DNA of 64,000 bases from Collinsella aerofaciens (GCF_902364355.1 NZ_CABJDK010000002.1:62001-126000); one strand, 5' to 3'; shown: positions 43,164 through 51,505, numbered from the stretch's first letter. The notes: generated from the letters alone by a model not told the origin. Made by a program: numbers and translations.

Positions 43164-43886
43164 CTAGCCGATGGGCTCGGTGTATTTGGCGCGGTCGGTG
43201 CGCTGGATACGCTTGGAGATATGGAGCGGGCGGCCGTCGGTGTCGTAGACGTAGTCGGTGATCAAGATCAGCGCCTGCCCACGCTCAACGTTGAGCAAAA
43301 ACGCCTCGTTTTGCGAGGCATAGCACACCTCAAAGGTCTTATGTCCCTGTGCCGGCGCGCGATGGAATTCTTGGCGCAGCATGGCGTAGAGCGAACCGTT
43401 GATATCGCGATCGATGAGTGCCTCAAAGCTCGGTGGTAGATAGGTGGTTTCCAGGCACAGTGGCGCGTCGTCCAGGTAGCGCAGGCGGACAAGTTTGACG
43501 AGCTTGCTGCCCATGGCGGCGTCAAAGAACTTAGCTATGCTGCCGGCCGCCTTGGCAAAGCCCGAGTCCACGGTGCGCGTGGTGGGCTTCATGCCCTGAC
43601 CCTGGACTTGTGCCGTATAGCTCGAAAACACCAGGTTGTTCTCGTGGAGCGCGGGCGTGTCGGCCACAAAGGCGCCGCGCCCGCGCTCGGTTCGAATCAG
43701 GCCCTCGTCAACAAGCACCTTAAGGGCATGGCGCACGGTGCTGCGCGACAGGCCCGATTCGTCCATGAGTTCCATCTCGGACGGCAGTTTATCTCCGCGG
43801 GCGTAGGTGCCGGCGGCAATGCGGTCGCGAAGCGTTGCCGCCAGACGCTCGTATTGGGTCAAGTTCTTTTTCGACGAAGTGCTCAT
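43164..43886 (-). CDS. GntR/HutC-family transcriptional regulator
   Basis: 240 residues. N-terminal winged helix (about 10-75): TYARGDKLPSEMELMDESGLSRSTVRHALKVLVDEGLIRTERGRGAFV. C-terminal UTRA effector domain (about 95-235), the fold that binds sugar phosphates or amino-sugar derivatives in this family. Divergently oriented from the SIS-domain gene at 44092, with at least three similar candidate operators between them, so it probably represses both itself and that gene. First of three such regulators in 14 kb. Confidence 0.93.
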   Translation of the reverse strand: MSTSSKKNLTQYERLAATLRDRIAAGTYARGDKLPSEMELMDESGLSRSTVRHALKVLVDEGLIRTERGRGAFVADTPALHENNLVFSSYTAQVQGQGMKPTTRTVDSGFAKAAGSIAKFFDAAMGSKLVKLVRLRYLDDAPLCLETTYLPPSFEALIDRDINGSLYAMLRQEFHRAPAQGHKTFEVCYASQNEAFLLNVERGQALILITDYVYDTDGRPLHISKRIQRTDRAKYTEPIG

Positions 43887-43896
43887 GCGAACAACC

Positions 43897-44052
43897 TGTA
43901 TCTAACTTGTATGCTTACAGAACCAAGCATGTATCCAACATGACAACAAAACCGCTGGTAATGGCTTGCCGAAAACTTTACCAGCAAAATTTCTAAGACA
44001 AATATAGCATACAACTAGTCGACATAACCAAAACATGTATGTAACTTGTATG
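43897..44052. promoter_or_regulatory. Candidate operators for the GntR regulator at 43164
   Basis: TGTATCTAACTTGTATG (43897-43913), TGTATCCAACATG (43930-43942) and TGTATGTAACTTGTATG (44036-44052) share TGTATnnAACwTG. An inverted half-site GCATACAA is at 44007-44014. All lie in the 205-nt divergent control region. Confidence 0.65.
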
Positions 44053-44091
44053 CCATCGAGAGCATCAAACGAGAAGAAAGGCTGATGCACG

Positions 44092-45084
44092 ATGACTACT
44101 CAGGAACAGGTTAAGGACGTCGTCTCCCAGGTTTTGGCTGACAAGGCAGACAAGGGCGGCATCAAGCGCGTCGTGTGGATTGGCGCCGGTGGATCCAACG
44201 GCGGCAACTATCCTGCCCAGTACTTTATGGAGCACGAGGCCACGCAGGTCGTGAGCTCCAGCTACACCAGCAACGAGTTCGTGCACGCCACGCCTGCCTA
44301 CGTCAACGAGAACACCCTGGCCGTCGTCGTGTCCATGCGCGGCACCAAAGAGACCATCGTCGCCGCCCAGGTCGCCAAGGATCACGGCGCCAGCACCATC
44401 GCCATCTATGTCGACGAGTCTGGCCTCACCGAAGTCTGCGACTACAAGATCCAGTATGACAGCCTGGCCGTCGATGAGTCCTGCATGGGCCGCACCAACT
44501 CCGCCGTCGTGACCATGATCGCCATGGAGCTTACGCAGCAGACCGAGGGCTATGCCGAGTACGAGACCGCTATGGCCGCCTTCGACCTGGTCGATCCCAT
44601 CTATCGCAAGGCCGTCGAGTACACCCGTCCGCTCGCTGCCAAGTGGGCCGAGCAGAACGCCGACAAGCCCTGCATCAACGTCATGGCTCAGGGTCCGCTC
44701 TTTGGCGCCGCCTATGTCTTTAGCATCTGCAACGTGCAGGAGATGCTGCAGATCGACTCCTGCACCATCAACACCTGCGACTTCTTTCACGGCCCCTTCG
44801 AGATCCTGGACAAGCGCACCTCGCTGTTCCAGCTCATCAGCGTCGGCCGCAGCCGCTGCAACGACGAGCGCGGCATCCGCTTTGTCAACCAGTACGGTGG
44901 CGAGCGCGTCTATCAGCTCGACGCCAAGGAGCTCGGCCTCAACGACATCAAGGACAGCGTGAGCGAGTACTTCAACCACCTGATCTTTGCCCCGATCCTC
45001 AACAACGTGTACATGCGTGCACTCTCTGCCGTTACCCACAAGGACTACATGACGCGCCGCTACATGTGGAAGCTGGACTACTAG
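44092..45084 (+). CDS. SIS-domain sugar-phosphate deglycase/isomerase, FrlB-like (first copy)
   Basis: 330 residues, two SIS domains. The first begins VVWIGAGGSNGGNYPAQYF; the second has INVMAQGPLFGAAYVFS. The protein ends TRRYMWKLDY, as does the copy at 49518. Family members such as FrlB and GfrE/GfrF split fructose- or glucose-amino acid 6-phosphates into glucose 6-phosphate and an amino acid. The key motif at the second domain reads TCDFFHGPFE here, against GEYFHGPFE in the other two copies, so the usual glutamate is an aspartate and specificity may differ. Start ATG 44092. Monocistronic; controlled by the divergent GntR. Confidence 0.88.
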   Translation: MTTQEQVKDVVSQVLADKADKGGIKRVVWIGAGGSNGGNYPAQYFMEHEATQVVSSSYTSNEFVHATPAYVNENTLAVVVSMRGTKETIVAAQVAKDHGASTIAIYVDESGLTEVCDYKIQYDSLAVDESCMGRTNSAVVTMIAMELTQQTEGYAEYETAMAAFDLVDPIYRKAVEYTRPLAAKWAEQNADKPCINVMAQGPLFGAAYVFSICNVQEMLQIDSCTINTCDFFHGPFEILDKRTSLFQLISVGRSRCNDERGIRFVNQYGGERVYQLDAKELGLNDIKDSVSEYFNHLIFAPILNNVYMRALSAVTHKDYMTRRYMWKLDY

Positions 45085-45111
45085 TTACGCCGTTCTACCG
45101 AACGGCGTAAC
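45084..45111 (+). terminator. Hairpin directly after the first SIS gene
   Basis: GTTACGCCGTT (45084-45094) pairs with AACGGCGTAAC (45101-45111), starting in the stop codon. A near-identical design (GTTACGCGGTTT/AAACCGCGTAAC) occurs at 53477-53504. No T-run. Confidence 0.8.
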
Positions 45112-45114
45112 GGC

Positions 45115-45232
45115 TCGACGCTGCGCGCCCGGCATTTGGCCAATCTGCCGTTCAATTTCAAAGGCGCGACCAGAAGGTCAGCGCCTTTTCATTTCACGGC
45201 ACCTTGGCTCAAATGACGGGCGCTCGCTGACG
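45115..45232. ncRNA. Putative structured RNA/repeat element, copy A
   Basis: Begins TCGACGCTGC and ends CGCTGAC. An outer stem (GCGCCCG / CGGGCGC) encloses CAATCTGCCGTTCAAT (45141-45156), an inner hairpin GGCGC-GACC-AGAA-GGTC-A-GCGCC (45163-45185), and TTTCACGGCACCTTG. TGCCGT and ACGGCA pair; in copy B they are TGACGT and ACGTCA. Strand is assumed to be + from the upstream gene. Confidence 0.6.
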
Positions 45233-45281
45233 TTGCCAAAACGTCGGCGTCGTCGTGTTTGTTAAGGGGTTGGTGCATTGG

Positions 45282-45324
45282 GGCCAGGTTCATATGCACC
45301 AAGTTGGTGCATATGAACCTGGCC
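45282..45324. repeat. 21-bp perfect palindromic arms with 1-nt loop
   Basis: 45282-45302 and 45304-45324 are exact reverse complements (arm begins GGCCAGGTTCATATGCACC). CTCTTTG follows. Could be a terminator or a regulatory site in front of the EamA gene. Confidence 0.85.
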
Positions 45325-45389
45325 TCTTTGCACTAATGGGTTGTAGCGGAAAAGCAGATTTTCCCGTCTGCCGATTTGTGCCTTGAAAA

Positions 45390-45413
45390 ATGTATATAAC
45401 GACTATAACGTAG
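45390..45413. promoter_or_regulatory. Candidate operator upstream of the EamA transporter
   Basis: TGTATATAACGACTATAACG: two ATAACG half-sites in direct order. Related to the motifs at 46672-46700 and 52707-52721. Confidence 0.5.
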
Positions 45414-45450
45414 TGTGAAACATATTGGAAACAATACCGAGGAGGCTGCG

Positions 45451-46533
45451 TTGAAGAAAAGCAATCTGGGCTATGTGCTGGTGCTGATCGCCGCGCTTAT
45501 GTGGGGCAGCATCGGAATCTTTGTAAACGGCATCTCGGCCATGGGCGTTACGTCCCAGAGTATGGCTGCCTTTCGCTTGTTGTCGGGTGCCGTCTTAATG
45601 GCTCCGGTCTTGGCATTCATGGGTTGCCAGGGAGGTGCTCGTGAGGGAAAGGCATCGGGTCCCCTGGCACTGTTCAAGGCAAGCCCTAAAGAGCTTGTTC
45701 CCTGCGCGCTTGTCGGTATCGTCGGTTTGGCCGCCGCCAACACCTGCTATTACGAGTGCATGGGCGAGGTGGGCATGTCCACGGCCTCGGTGCTGCTCTA
45801 CACCTCGCCGGTGTTTGGCGTCATGCTCGGCCGCGTGCTTTATCGCGAGGACGTGACCCCCAACAAGCTCGTTGCCATTGTCTTTAACATCGTTGGCTGC
45901 GTGCTTGCAGTGACCAATGGCGACCTTTCCGGTTTTCATTTTTCGGTTTGGGGCGTCACGTCGGGCGTGATTGCAGGCCTTTGTGGTGCGTCGCTCGCGG
46001 TGTTTAGCCGAATAGCAACCAAGACGGTCCACCCGCTGGCTGTCACGTTTTGGGGCTTTGTTTTTGGCGGTGCGGTTATGGCGGCTATCGCGGCTCCGTG
46101 GCCGGATGTCGCCGCGGCAATGTCGCCACAGCTGCTGCTGCTGTTCCTTGGCTTTGGACTCATCCCCACAGCCGTGGCTTACATCTTATATATGCAGGGC
46201 CTGTCCATGGGGCTCGAGACGTCGAAAGTTCCCGTCGTAATGTCATTCGAGACAGTCGTCACCGTACTGCTGGGCATTGGTGTCTACGCCGAGCCCGCCG
46301 GTGCGATCAAAGTCCTGGGCATCGTGCTGGTGCTCGCGTCTATCCTGATTATGAACACCGACTTCTCCAAGCTGCGCAACAGCGTCATTGCCAAACGTAT
46401 TGTCGAGAGCATGACCTTTAAGCCCAACGCGTGGTGGACCGAAAAATCTCAGGACATGGATCTGTTTAAGGAACGCACCGGCATCGCGCTGGAGCCCACC
46501 GTGCAGGAAAGCCCCTGGTACTTCGTGCGATAA
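45451..46533 (+). CDS. EamA/DMT-family transporter
   Basis: 360 residues with ten hydrophobic segments in two EamA repeats: LGYVLVLIAALMWGSIGIFVNG opens the first, and VTSGVIAGLCGASLAVFSRIA the second. An unusually long hydrophilic tail of ~50 residues follows (MTFKPNAWWTEKSQDMDLFKERTG...). Drug/metabolite transporters of this type export or import amino acids and similar small molecules. The start is probably TTG 45451, with GGAGG (45441-45445) in good spacing; a GTG at 45415 lacks a site. It lies between two SIS/PTS modules and may export the amino acid freed from Amadori compounds; that is inference. Confidence 0.88.
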   Translation: MKKSNLGYVLVLIAALMWGSIGIFVNGISAMGVTSQSMAAFRLLSGAVLMAPVLAFMGCQGGAREGKASGPLALFKASPKELVPCALVGIVGLAAANTCYYECMGEVGMSTASVLLYTSPVFGVMLGRVLYREDVTPNKLVAIVFNIVGCVLAVTNGDLSGFHFSVWGVTSGVIAGLCGASLAVFSRIATKTVHPLAVTFWGFVFGGAVMAAIAAPWPDVAAAMSPQLLLLFLGFGLIPTAVAYILYMQGLSMGLETSKVPVVMSFETVVTVLLGIGVYAEPAGAIKVLGIVLVLASILIMNTDFSKLRNSVIAKRIVESMTFKPNAWWTEKSQDMDLFKERTGIALEPTVQESPWYFVR

Positions 46534-46648
46534 GGGATTGCGCACGGCGTCCGACCTGGGATTATCCAGCCAGCGCCGGCCTACCCAGCCCCAACGTTTC
46601 AAGTACGTTAAACCCGTCAACGGTCGATTTTCACCCGCGAACGGTCTT

Positions 46649-46700
46649 TATACTAATTAGCAATATAAGCAACGTATAAGACGTTATAATGACCATAACG
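46649..46700 (+). promoter_or_regulatory. Promoter -10 and operator of the mannose-type PTS operon
   Basis: TATACT (46649-46654) is a good -10; the -35 is weak (TTTTCA near 46628). Directly downstream lies ACGTATAAGACGTTATAATG plus CCATAACG (46672-46700), sharing CGTATA/CGTTATA half-sites with the regulator's own upstream region at 52707. Confidence 0.55.
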
Positions 46701-46716
46701 AAAAGGAGGAGGCAAG

Positions 46717-47640
46717 ATGAATCAGATCATTCTCGCATCTCATGGCGGCCTGGCCGCAGGCGCCAAAGACACGCTCGAGATGGTTCTCGGCGACGTGTCG
46801 AACGTCCACGTCGTGTCGCTTGCTCGTGACGACAAGGAGCCCATCACCAATAAGGTGGACGCCATGATCGCCACGTTCAACGCGGACGACACCGTCTATG
46901 TGCTGACCGATATGCTCGGCAGCTCGGTCAACAACAGCATGGTCGAGCTTTCCAAGAACGGCACGAAGTTCACGGTTGTCAGCGGTTTCAACATCCCGCT
47001 GGCGCTCACGCTCGCTATGAGCCCCGTCCCCGTCAAGGGCGCCGAGCTCGCGGCCCTCATCAACGAGGCCCGCACCGGTCTGACCAACCCCAACGCACCG
47101 GTCGAGGTCGTCGCGGCTCCCGCCAAGAAAGCCAAGGCGTCCCGTCACAGCTCCGGTCCCGCCAAGATCGTCCTCGCACGTCTTGACTACCGTCTGCTGC
47201 ACGGCCAGGTCGTCTTTACCTGGACCACCAAGGTTCAGGCCGAGCGCATCATCGTCGTCGACAACGCTGCCGCCAACGATGACATCAAGAAGGGCGCTCT
47301 TAAGCTGGCCAAGCCCCAGGGCGTGCGCCTGAACGTCTTCACCGTTGAGCGTGCCCTTGCCAAGATGGACAAGCTCAACACCCTCGGCGAGCGCGTCATG
47401 TTCGTCTTTGGCAACACTGCCGAGATGCTGCAGTTCTGCCAGGGCTACAAGCTCGACGCCATCAACCTGGGCGCCACCGCCAACCACGACGGTGCCGAGC
47501 AGGTCGGCGGCAAGGACAGCTCCGTCTTCTTCGACGCCACCCAGAAGGCCGACGTCAACCAGCTGCTCGACATGGGCATTAAGCTCTACGTCCAGCAGAC
47601 CCCTACGTATCAGAGCGTCGACATCGACGCCAAGCTGTAA
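46717..47640 (+). CDS. PTS mannose-family EIIAB, fused
   Basis: 307 residues. EIIA(Man) domain 1-~125 with phospho-histidine H9 in LASHGG; Ala/Lys-rich flexible linker (APAKKAKASRHSSGPA, about 130-147); EIIB(Man) domain ~148-307 with active-site H162 in RLDYRLLHGQVVFTW. It relays phosphate from HPr to the incoming sugar. EIIA and EIIB fused, with EIIC and EIID following, is the standard ManXYZ arrangement; the same family (GfrABCD) imports glucoselysine and fructoselysine in Salmonella. RBS AAAGGAGGAGG, ATG 46717. First gene of the EIIAB-EIIC-EIID-SIS operon. Confidence 0.96.
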   Translation: MNQIILASHGGLAAGAKDTLEMVLGDVSNVHVVSLARDDKEPITNKVDAMIATFNADDTVYVLTDMLGSSVNNSMVELSKNGTKFTVVSGFNIPLALTLAMSPVPVKGAELAALINEARTGLTNPNAPVEVVAAPAKKAKASRHSSGPAKIVLARLDYRLLHGQVVFTWTTKVQAERIIVVDNAAANDDIKKGALKLAKPQGVRLNVFTVERALAKMDKLNTLGERVMFVFGNTAEMLQFCQGYKLDAINLGATANHDGAEQVGGKDSSVFFDATQKADVNQLLDMGIKLYVQQTPTYQSVDIDAKL

Positions 47641-47676
47641 TCAACCAGGCGTTTGCCTGACTGAAAGGAGAAGGGT

Positions 47677-48471
47677 ATGAATACGTTCATCAGTGCGGTG
47701 CTCGTCGGCCTCGTCGGCGTGTTCTGCATGTGGGACTCCCGCCTGCTCGGTCGTCTTAACTTCGAGCAGCCCCTCGTTGGCGCTACGCTCGTCGGTCTGC
47801 TGCTGGGCGATGTGCCCACCGGCCTTGCCGTCGGTGCCGCCGTCGAGCTCGTGTCCATGGGCCTGGTGCAGGTCGGCGCCGCCGTTCCGCCCGATATGGT
47901 CCTGGGCGGCATCGTGGCCGCTGCCTTTGCGTGCCTGACCGATGCTTCCGCCGAGACCGCCATGACGATCGCCATCCCGGTCGCCGTCCTGGGTCAGCTC
48001 CTCGGCATCGTGTTCCGTTCCATCATCGCCGCCCTCACCCATGTGGCAGATAGCGCGATCGATAACGGAAAGTTCAAGACCGCTTACCGTATGCACATCT
48101 GCGCCGGCTCCGGTCTGTACGCCGTCATGTACTTCCTGCCGATCTTCCTCGCCGTCTTTGTTGGCACCGACCTGGTTCAGGCCATCGTCAACATGGTTCC
48201 CGAGTGGCTGTCCACTGGTCTTAACGTTTCGACCAAGATCATGACCGCCTACGGCTTGGCCCTGCTGCTCACCATGATGATCAAGAAGGGTATGACTCCG
48301 TTCCTGTTCATCGGTTTCCTGCTCGCCGCTTACCTCAACCTGTCCGTCATCGCGGTCGCTCTGATCGGTGTGTGCCTGGCTGTCGTCTTCATGGGCTTCA
48401 AGTTCAACGGTTCCCATGCAGCCGCCGGTGCCGATTCCGACTACGATCCGCTCGAAGACGACGAAGACTAA
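47677..48471 (+). CDS. PTS mannose-family EIIC permease
   Basis: 264 residues, the normal ManY length, with about seven hydrophobic segments. FEQPLVGATLVGLLLGDVPTGLAVGAAVELVSMGLVQVG is the conserved substrate-site region of EIIC(Man) proteins. It ends in a short acidic tail (DYDPLEDDED). RBS AAAGGAGAAGG before ATG 47677, 36 nt after EIIAB. Forms the transport channel with EIID. Confidence 0.96.
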   Translation: MNTFISAVLVGLVGVFCMWDSRLLGRLNFEQPLVGATLVGLLLGDVPTGLAVGAAVELVSMGLVQVGAAVPPDMVLGGIVAAAFACLTDASAETAMTIAIPVAVLGQLLGIVFRSIIAALTHVADSAIDNGKFKTAYRMHICAGSGLYAVMYFLPIFLAVFVGTDLVQAIVNMVPEWLSTGLNVSTKIMTAYGLALLLTMMIKKGMTPFLFIGFLLAAYLNLSVIAVALIGVCLAVVFMGFKFNGSHAAAGADSDYDPLEDDED

Positions 48472-48484
48472 GGAGGAACACACT

Positions 48485-49318
48485 ATGGCAACCGCAACCA
48501 AGGACGTGTCCCTGAACAAGAAGGTCAGCCAGTTCTTCTGGCGCTCCTGGGCCATCCAGGCCTCTTGGAACTACGAGCGTCAGATGAACATGGGCTTCCT
48601 CTACGGCATGGTTCCCACGCTCGATCGCCTCTATCCGGACGAGTCCGACCCCAAGCAGCTCGCCGCTAAGAAAGAGGCTTACCACCGTCACATGGCGTTC
48701 TACAACTGCACCCCGCAGACGAGCGCTTTCATCCTGGGCCTCGCCGCCTCCATGGAGGAGGAGTACGCCAAGGATCCCGAGAACTTCGATCCCGATTCGA
48801 TCAACGCGGTCAAGACCTCCCTCATGGGTCCGCTTTCCGGCATCGGTGACTCCTTCTTCCAGGGCACCATCCGCGTTATCGCCTTTGGCCTGGGTGTTCA
48901 GCTGGCTCAGCAGGGCTCCATCATGGGCCCGATCCTGGCCATGCTCATCTCCATCGTGCCCTCCGTGCTGATCACTTGGTTCGCAGCCAAGATCGGCTAC
49001 CAGGGTGGCCACGAGTGCCTGAGCAAGCTCCAGGGCGGCGACCTCATGGAGAAGCTCATGTATGTCTGCGGTATCGTGGGTCTTATGTCCGTGGGCGGCA
49101 TGATCGCCACGCTGATCGGCGCCACCACCCCGCTGCAGTTCGCTGACGGCACCGTCGTGATCCAGGACATCCTGGACGGCATGATGCCCCAGATGATCTC
49201 CCTCGGCCTCACCGGCCTTATGTACTGGCTCATCAAGAAGAACGTCAACACCGGTTGGCTTCTCGTGATCGCCATCGTGGGCGGCATCGCCCTCTCCGCG
49301 GCCGGCATCCTGGCCTAG
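48485..49318 (+). CDS. PTS mannose-family EIID component
   Basis: 277 residues. KKVSQFFWRSWAIQASWNYERQMNMGFLYGMVPTL is the conserved amphipathic N terminus of EIID(Man); GPLSGIGDSFFQGTIRVIAFGLG and the C-terminal membrane helices complete the family pattern. ATG 48485 follows AAGGAGGAA and lies 13 nt after the EIIC stop; the open frame extends further upstream into the EIIC gene but without a start site. Unique to this PTS family, it is needed with EIIC for transport. Confidence 0.96.
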   Translation: MATATKDVSLNKKVSQFFWRSWAIQASWNYERQMNMGFLYGMVPTLDRLYPDESDPKQLAAKKEAYHRHMAFYNCTPQTSAFILGLAASMEEEYAKDPENFDPDSINAVKTSLMGPLSGIGDSFFQGTIRVIAFGLGVQLAQQGSIMGPILAMLISIVPSVLITWFAAKIGYQGGHECLSKLQGGDLMEKLMYVCGIVGLMSVGGMIATLIGATTPLQFADGTVVIQDILDGMMPQMISLGLTGLMYWLIKKNVNTGWLLVIAIVGGIALSAAGILA

Positions 49319-49394
49319 TCGCGACCAAGCGCCTAACCGCTTTCCCCCGGGGGCCTGCCTGGCATCCCATACCCCAGGCAGGCTTCCATCCCTT

Positions 49395-49427
49395 GATGTG
49401 TCAAAGGGACAGTTCCTTTGACACATC
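49395..49427. repeat. 13-bp hairpin between EIID and the second SIS gene
   Basis: GATGTGTCAAAGG (49395-49407) pairs with CCTTTGACACATC (49415-49427). No T-run. It could partially terminate or stabilise the mRNA between the PTS genes and the SIS gene. Confidence 0.7.
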
Positions 49428-49517
49428 CTCAACGGGCCGGCGACTCGGTCCAAACCACGGTAACCCTGCGAGCGCCCGGCAATGTGGCGCCGCAAAAAAT
49501 CGAAAGGAATGTGTCAG

Positions 49518-50501
49518 ATGTACGAGATCGACCTTAACCTCCCTAAGCAGATCGTCGCTGACGTCCTGTCCAACCACGAGATCCACAGCGTCGCCTTCGT
49601 CGGCTGCGGTGCTTCCATGTCCGACCTTTACCCTGCCAAGTACTTCCTGGCCAACAACACGGACAAGCTGAACGTTCAGATCTTCACCGCTAACGAGTTC
49701 AACTACGACACGCCTTCCTGGGTCAACGAGCACACCTTCGTGATCACCTGCTCCCTCGGTGGCTCCACGCCCGAGACCGTCGAGGCCAACAAGACCGCCA
49801 AGAAGCACAACTGCCCGGTCGTCTCCCTCACCAACAAGGCTGGCTCCGCTCTGACCGTCGACGCGGACCACGTCATCGTCCACGGCTTCCACGCCAACTA
49901 CGCTGCCAAGTGCGAGAAGCCCGGCTATGCCATCGCTCTTGCTCTCGAGATCCTTCAGCAGACCGAGGGCTATGACCACTACGAGGACATGATCACCGGC
50001 CTCACCAACGTTTTCGATCTCTGCGAGAACGCCGCTCAGCACTGCAAGAAGCTCGCCAAGAAGTTCGCCGAGGACTTCAAGGACGACAAGATGATCTACT
50101 TCATGGCCTCCGGTGCCTCCGAGAAGATGGCTTATTCTCACGCCGCCTTCCTGTTCACCGAGATGCAGTGGATCGACGCCGCCGCCTACAACACCGGCGA
50201 GTACTTCCACGGCCCGTTCGAGGTTTCCACCGAGGGTAAGCCCTACGTCTTCTTCATGTCCGATGGTGCTACCCGTCCGATGGACGCTCGCGCCCTCACC
50301 TTCCTTGAGCGCATGGGCGCCAAGGTCGCTCTGATCGACTCCAAGGACTACGGCCTGGCTGACGCCGTGCCCGCGAGCGTCGTCACCTACTTCAACCCGC
50401 TGCTGCACCTCGCCGTTATGCGCGAGTACGGCAACCAGATCGCCGAGGCCCGTCAGCACCCGCTGACCATGCGTCGCTACATGTGGAAGCTTTCCTACTA
50501 A
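49518..50501 (+). CDS. SIS-domain sugar-phosphate deglycase/isomerase, FrlB-like (second copy)
   Basis: 327 residues, two SIS domains. VAFVGCGASMSDLYPAKYFLANN opens the first; SLGGSTPETVEA is the phosphate-binding Ser/Thr loop; MIYFMASGASEKMAYSHA opens the second; NTGEYFHGPFE is the catalytic-region motif; it ends RRYMWKLSY. It lies 199 nt after EIID in the same direction, so it most likely acts on the phosphorylated product of this PTS. Start: ATG 49518 with AAAGGAA (49503-49509). Predicted reaction: fructose- or glucose-amino acid 6-phosphate + H2O to glucose 6-phosphate + amino acid. An aminosugar isomerase or deaminase is the alternative. Confidence 0.88.
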   Translation: MYEIDLNLPKQIVADVLSNHEIHSVAFVGCGASMSDLYPAKYFLANNTDKLNVQIFTANEFNYDTPSWVNEHTFVITCSLGGSTPETVEANKTAKKHNCPVVSLTNKAGSALTVDADHVIVHGFHANYAAKCEKPGYAIALALEILQQTEGYDHYEDMITGLTNVFDLCENAAQHCKKLAKKFAEDFKDDKMIYFMASGASEKMAYSHAAFLFTEMQWIDAAAYNTGEYFHGPFEVSTEGKPYVFFMSDGATRPMDARALTFLERMGAKVALIDSKDYGLADAVPASVVTYFNPLLHLAVMREYGNQIAEARQHPLTMRRYMWKLSY

Positions 50502-50610
50502 TCACAAGTAAGTAGACCTTACGGGTTGATTGAGAGGGGATGGGGTTTGCGCCCCGTCCCCTTTTTTGCTTTGGGGGGCGTGTTCGTCGCGCCGCAAAAC
50601 CCCAGATAAT

Positions 50611-50645
50611 ACCTACCAAAATGAACCTGTCCCTTTTTGGCAGGT
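50611..50645. repeat. 35-bp palindromic repeat (ACCTACCA...TGGCAGGT family), copy 2
   Basis: Ends ACCTACCA and TGGCAGGT as in the other copies, but the loop is inverted (AACCTGTCCCTTT instead of AAAGGGACAGGTT). Located just before the HAD-protein ribosome binding site. Confidence 0.8.
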
Positions 50646-50659
50646 GGGAGGAGATGCGT

Positions 50660-51289
50660 ATGATCAAGGCAGTGCTGTTTGACATGGACGGCGTGCTGGT
50701 CGATACCGAGTGGTTCTACAACCGTCGCCGCGTGGCATTTATGGAAGAGAAGGGCTTCCACTTTGACGAGATCCCCGATCTTTCGGGGTCTAACGAGCCT
50801 GCCATTTGGGAGGCGCTGGTGCCTGACGATATTGAGCTGCGCGAGCGCCTGCGCGTGGAGTACAAGCAGGTCTACAGCCCGGACCACCCCGTTCCGTATG
50901 CCGAGCTGCTCAACGAGCAGACGGAGCCGGTGATGCGTGAGCTGCACGAGCGCGGCGTGAAGTGCGCCATCGCAAGCTCATCCTATCGCGAGCTCATTGA
51001 CGAGCTGGTGGAGATTGCCGGTATCGCCGACGTGCTGGACTACACCATCAGCGGGCACGAGTGCAGTGCGTTTAAGCCCGACCCCGAGATCTACCTGCGT
51101 GCCATGGAGGCGCTGGGGGTGGAGCCTGCCGAGTGCCTGGTTATCGAGGACTCGCCTTTGGGCATCGAGGCCGGCAAGCGCTCCGGCGCGCGCGTCCTGG
51201 CACTGCGTCCGCACGAGGGCGTTAACCTGGACCAAACGGGAGCCGACGCCGTCATCGACAACCTCGCCGACATTCTGACCGCTTTGTAG
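50660..51289 (+). CDS. HAD-superfamily phosphatase/phosphomutase-like protein
   Basis: 209 residues. HAD subfamily IA: motif I VLFDMDGVLVDTE (D8, D10), motif II in CAIASSS, motif III K in AFKPDPEIYLRA, motif IV EDSPLGIEAGKRSG. The alpha-helical cap after motif I places it with beta-phosphoglucomutases and small sugar phosphatases. Start: ATG 50660, spaced 7 nt from GGGAGGAG; an ATG at 50654 is too close to that site. It follows the PTS/SIS operon and may process a sugar phosphate of that pathway, though this rests on position alone. Confidence 0.88.
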   Translation: MIKAVLFDMDGVLVDTEWFYNRRRVAFMEEKGFHFDEIPDLSGSNEPAIWEALVPDDIELRERLRVEYKQVYSPDHPVPYAELLNEQTEPVMRELHERGVKCAIASSSYRELIDELVEIAGIADVLDYTISGHECSAFKPDPEIYLRAMEALGVEPAECLVIEDSPLGIEAGKRSGARVLALRPHEGVNLDQTGADAVIDNLADILTAL

Positions 51290-51386
51290 CGTCAATTCGC
51301 CGCAAGAAGTGCGGATTCACACGTCTCTTGCGGTGGATTGGCTCATTTTGGCTTCAATTTAGATCCGTTTGGCTTCGACTCGGACT

Positions 51387-51505
51387 AAGTGAGTAGACTT
51401 TTTGGCACATGCCGAGCACAAAGTGGATTTGCTTTAGCAAAACCGCAGGTCACAGGTGTGGCGGTTTTGGGTGTGCTCTGCAGGTCGCGTAAAGTCTACT
51501 CACTT
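51387..51505. repeat. 119-bp MITE-like palindromic element, copy 2
   Basis: Ends AAGTGAGTAGACTTT and AAAGTCTACTCACTT are perfect 15-bp inverted repeats. Nested pairs inside: GAGCACA/TGTGCTC and AAAACCGC/GCGGTTTT. Better preserved than copy 1 (42891-43010). Confidence 0.9.
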
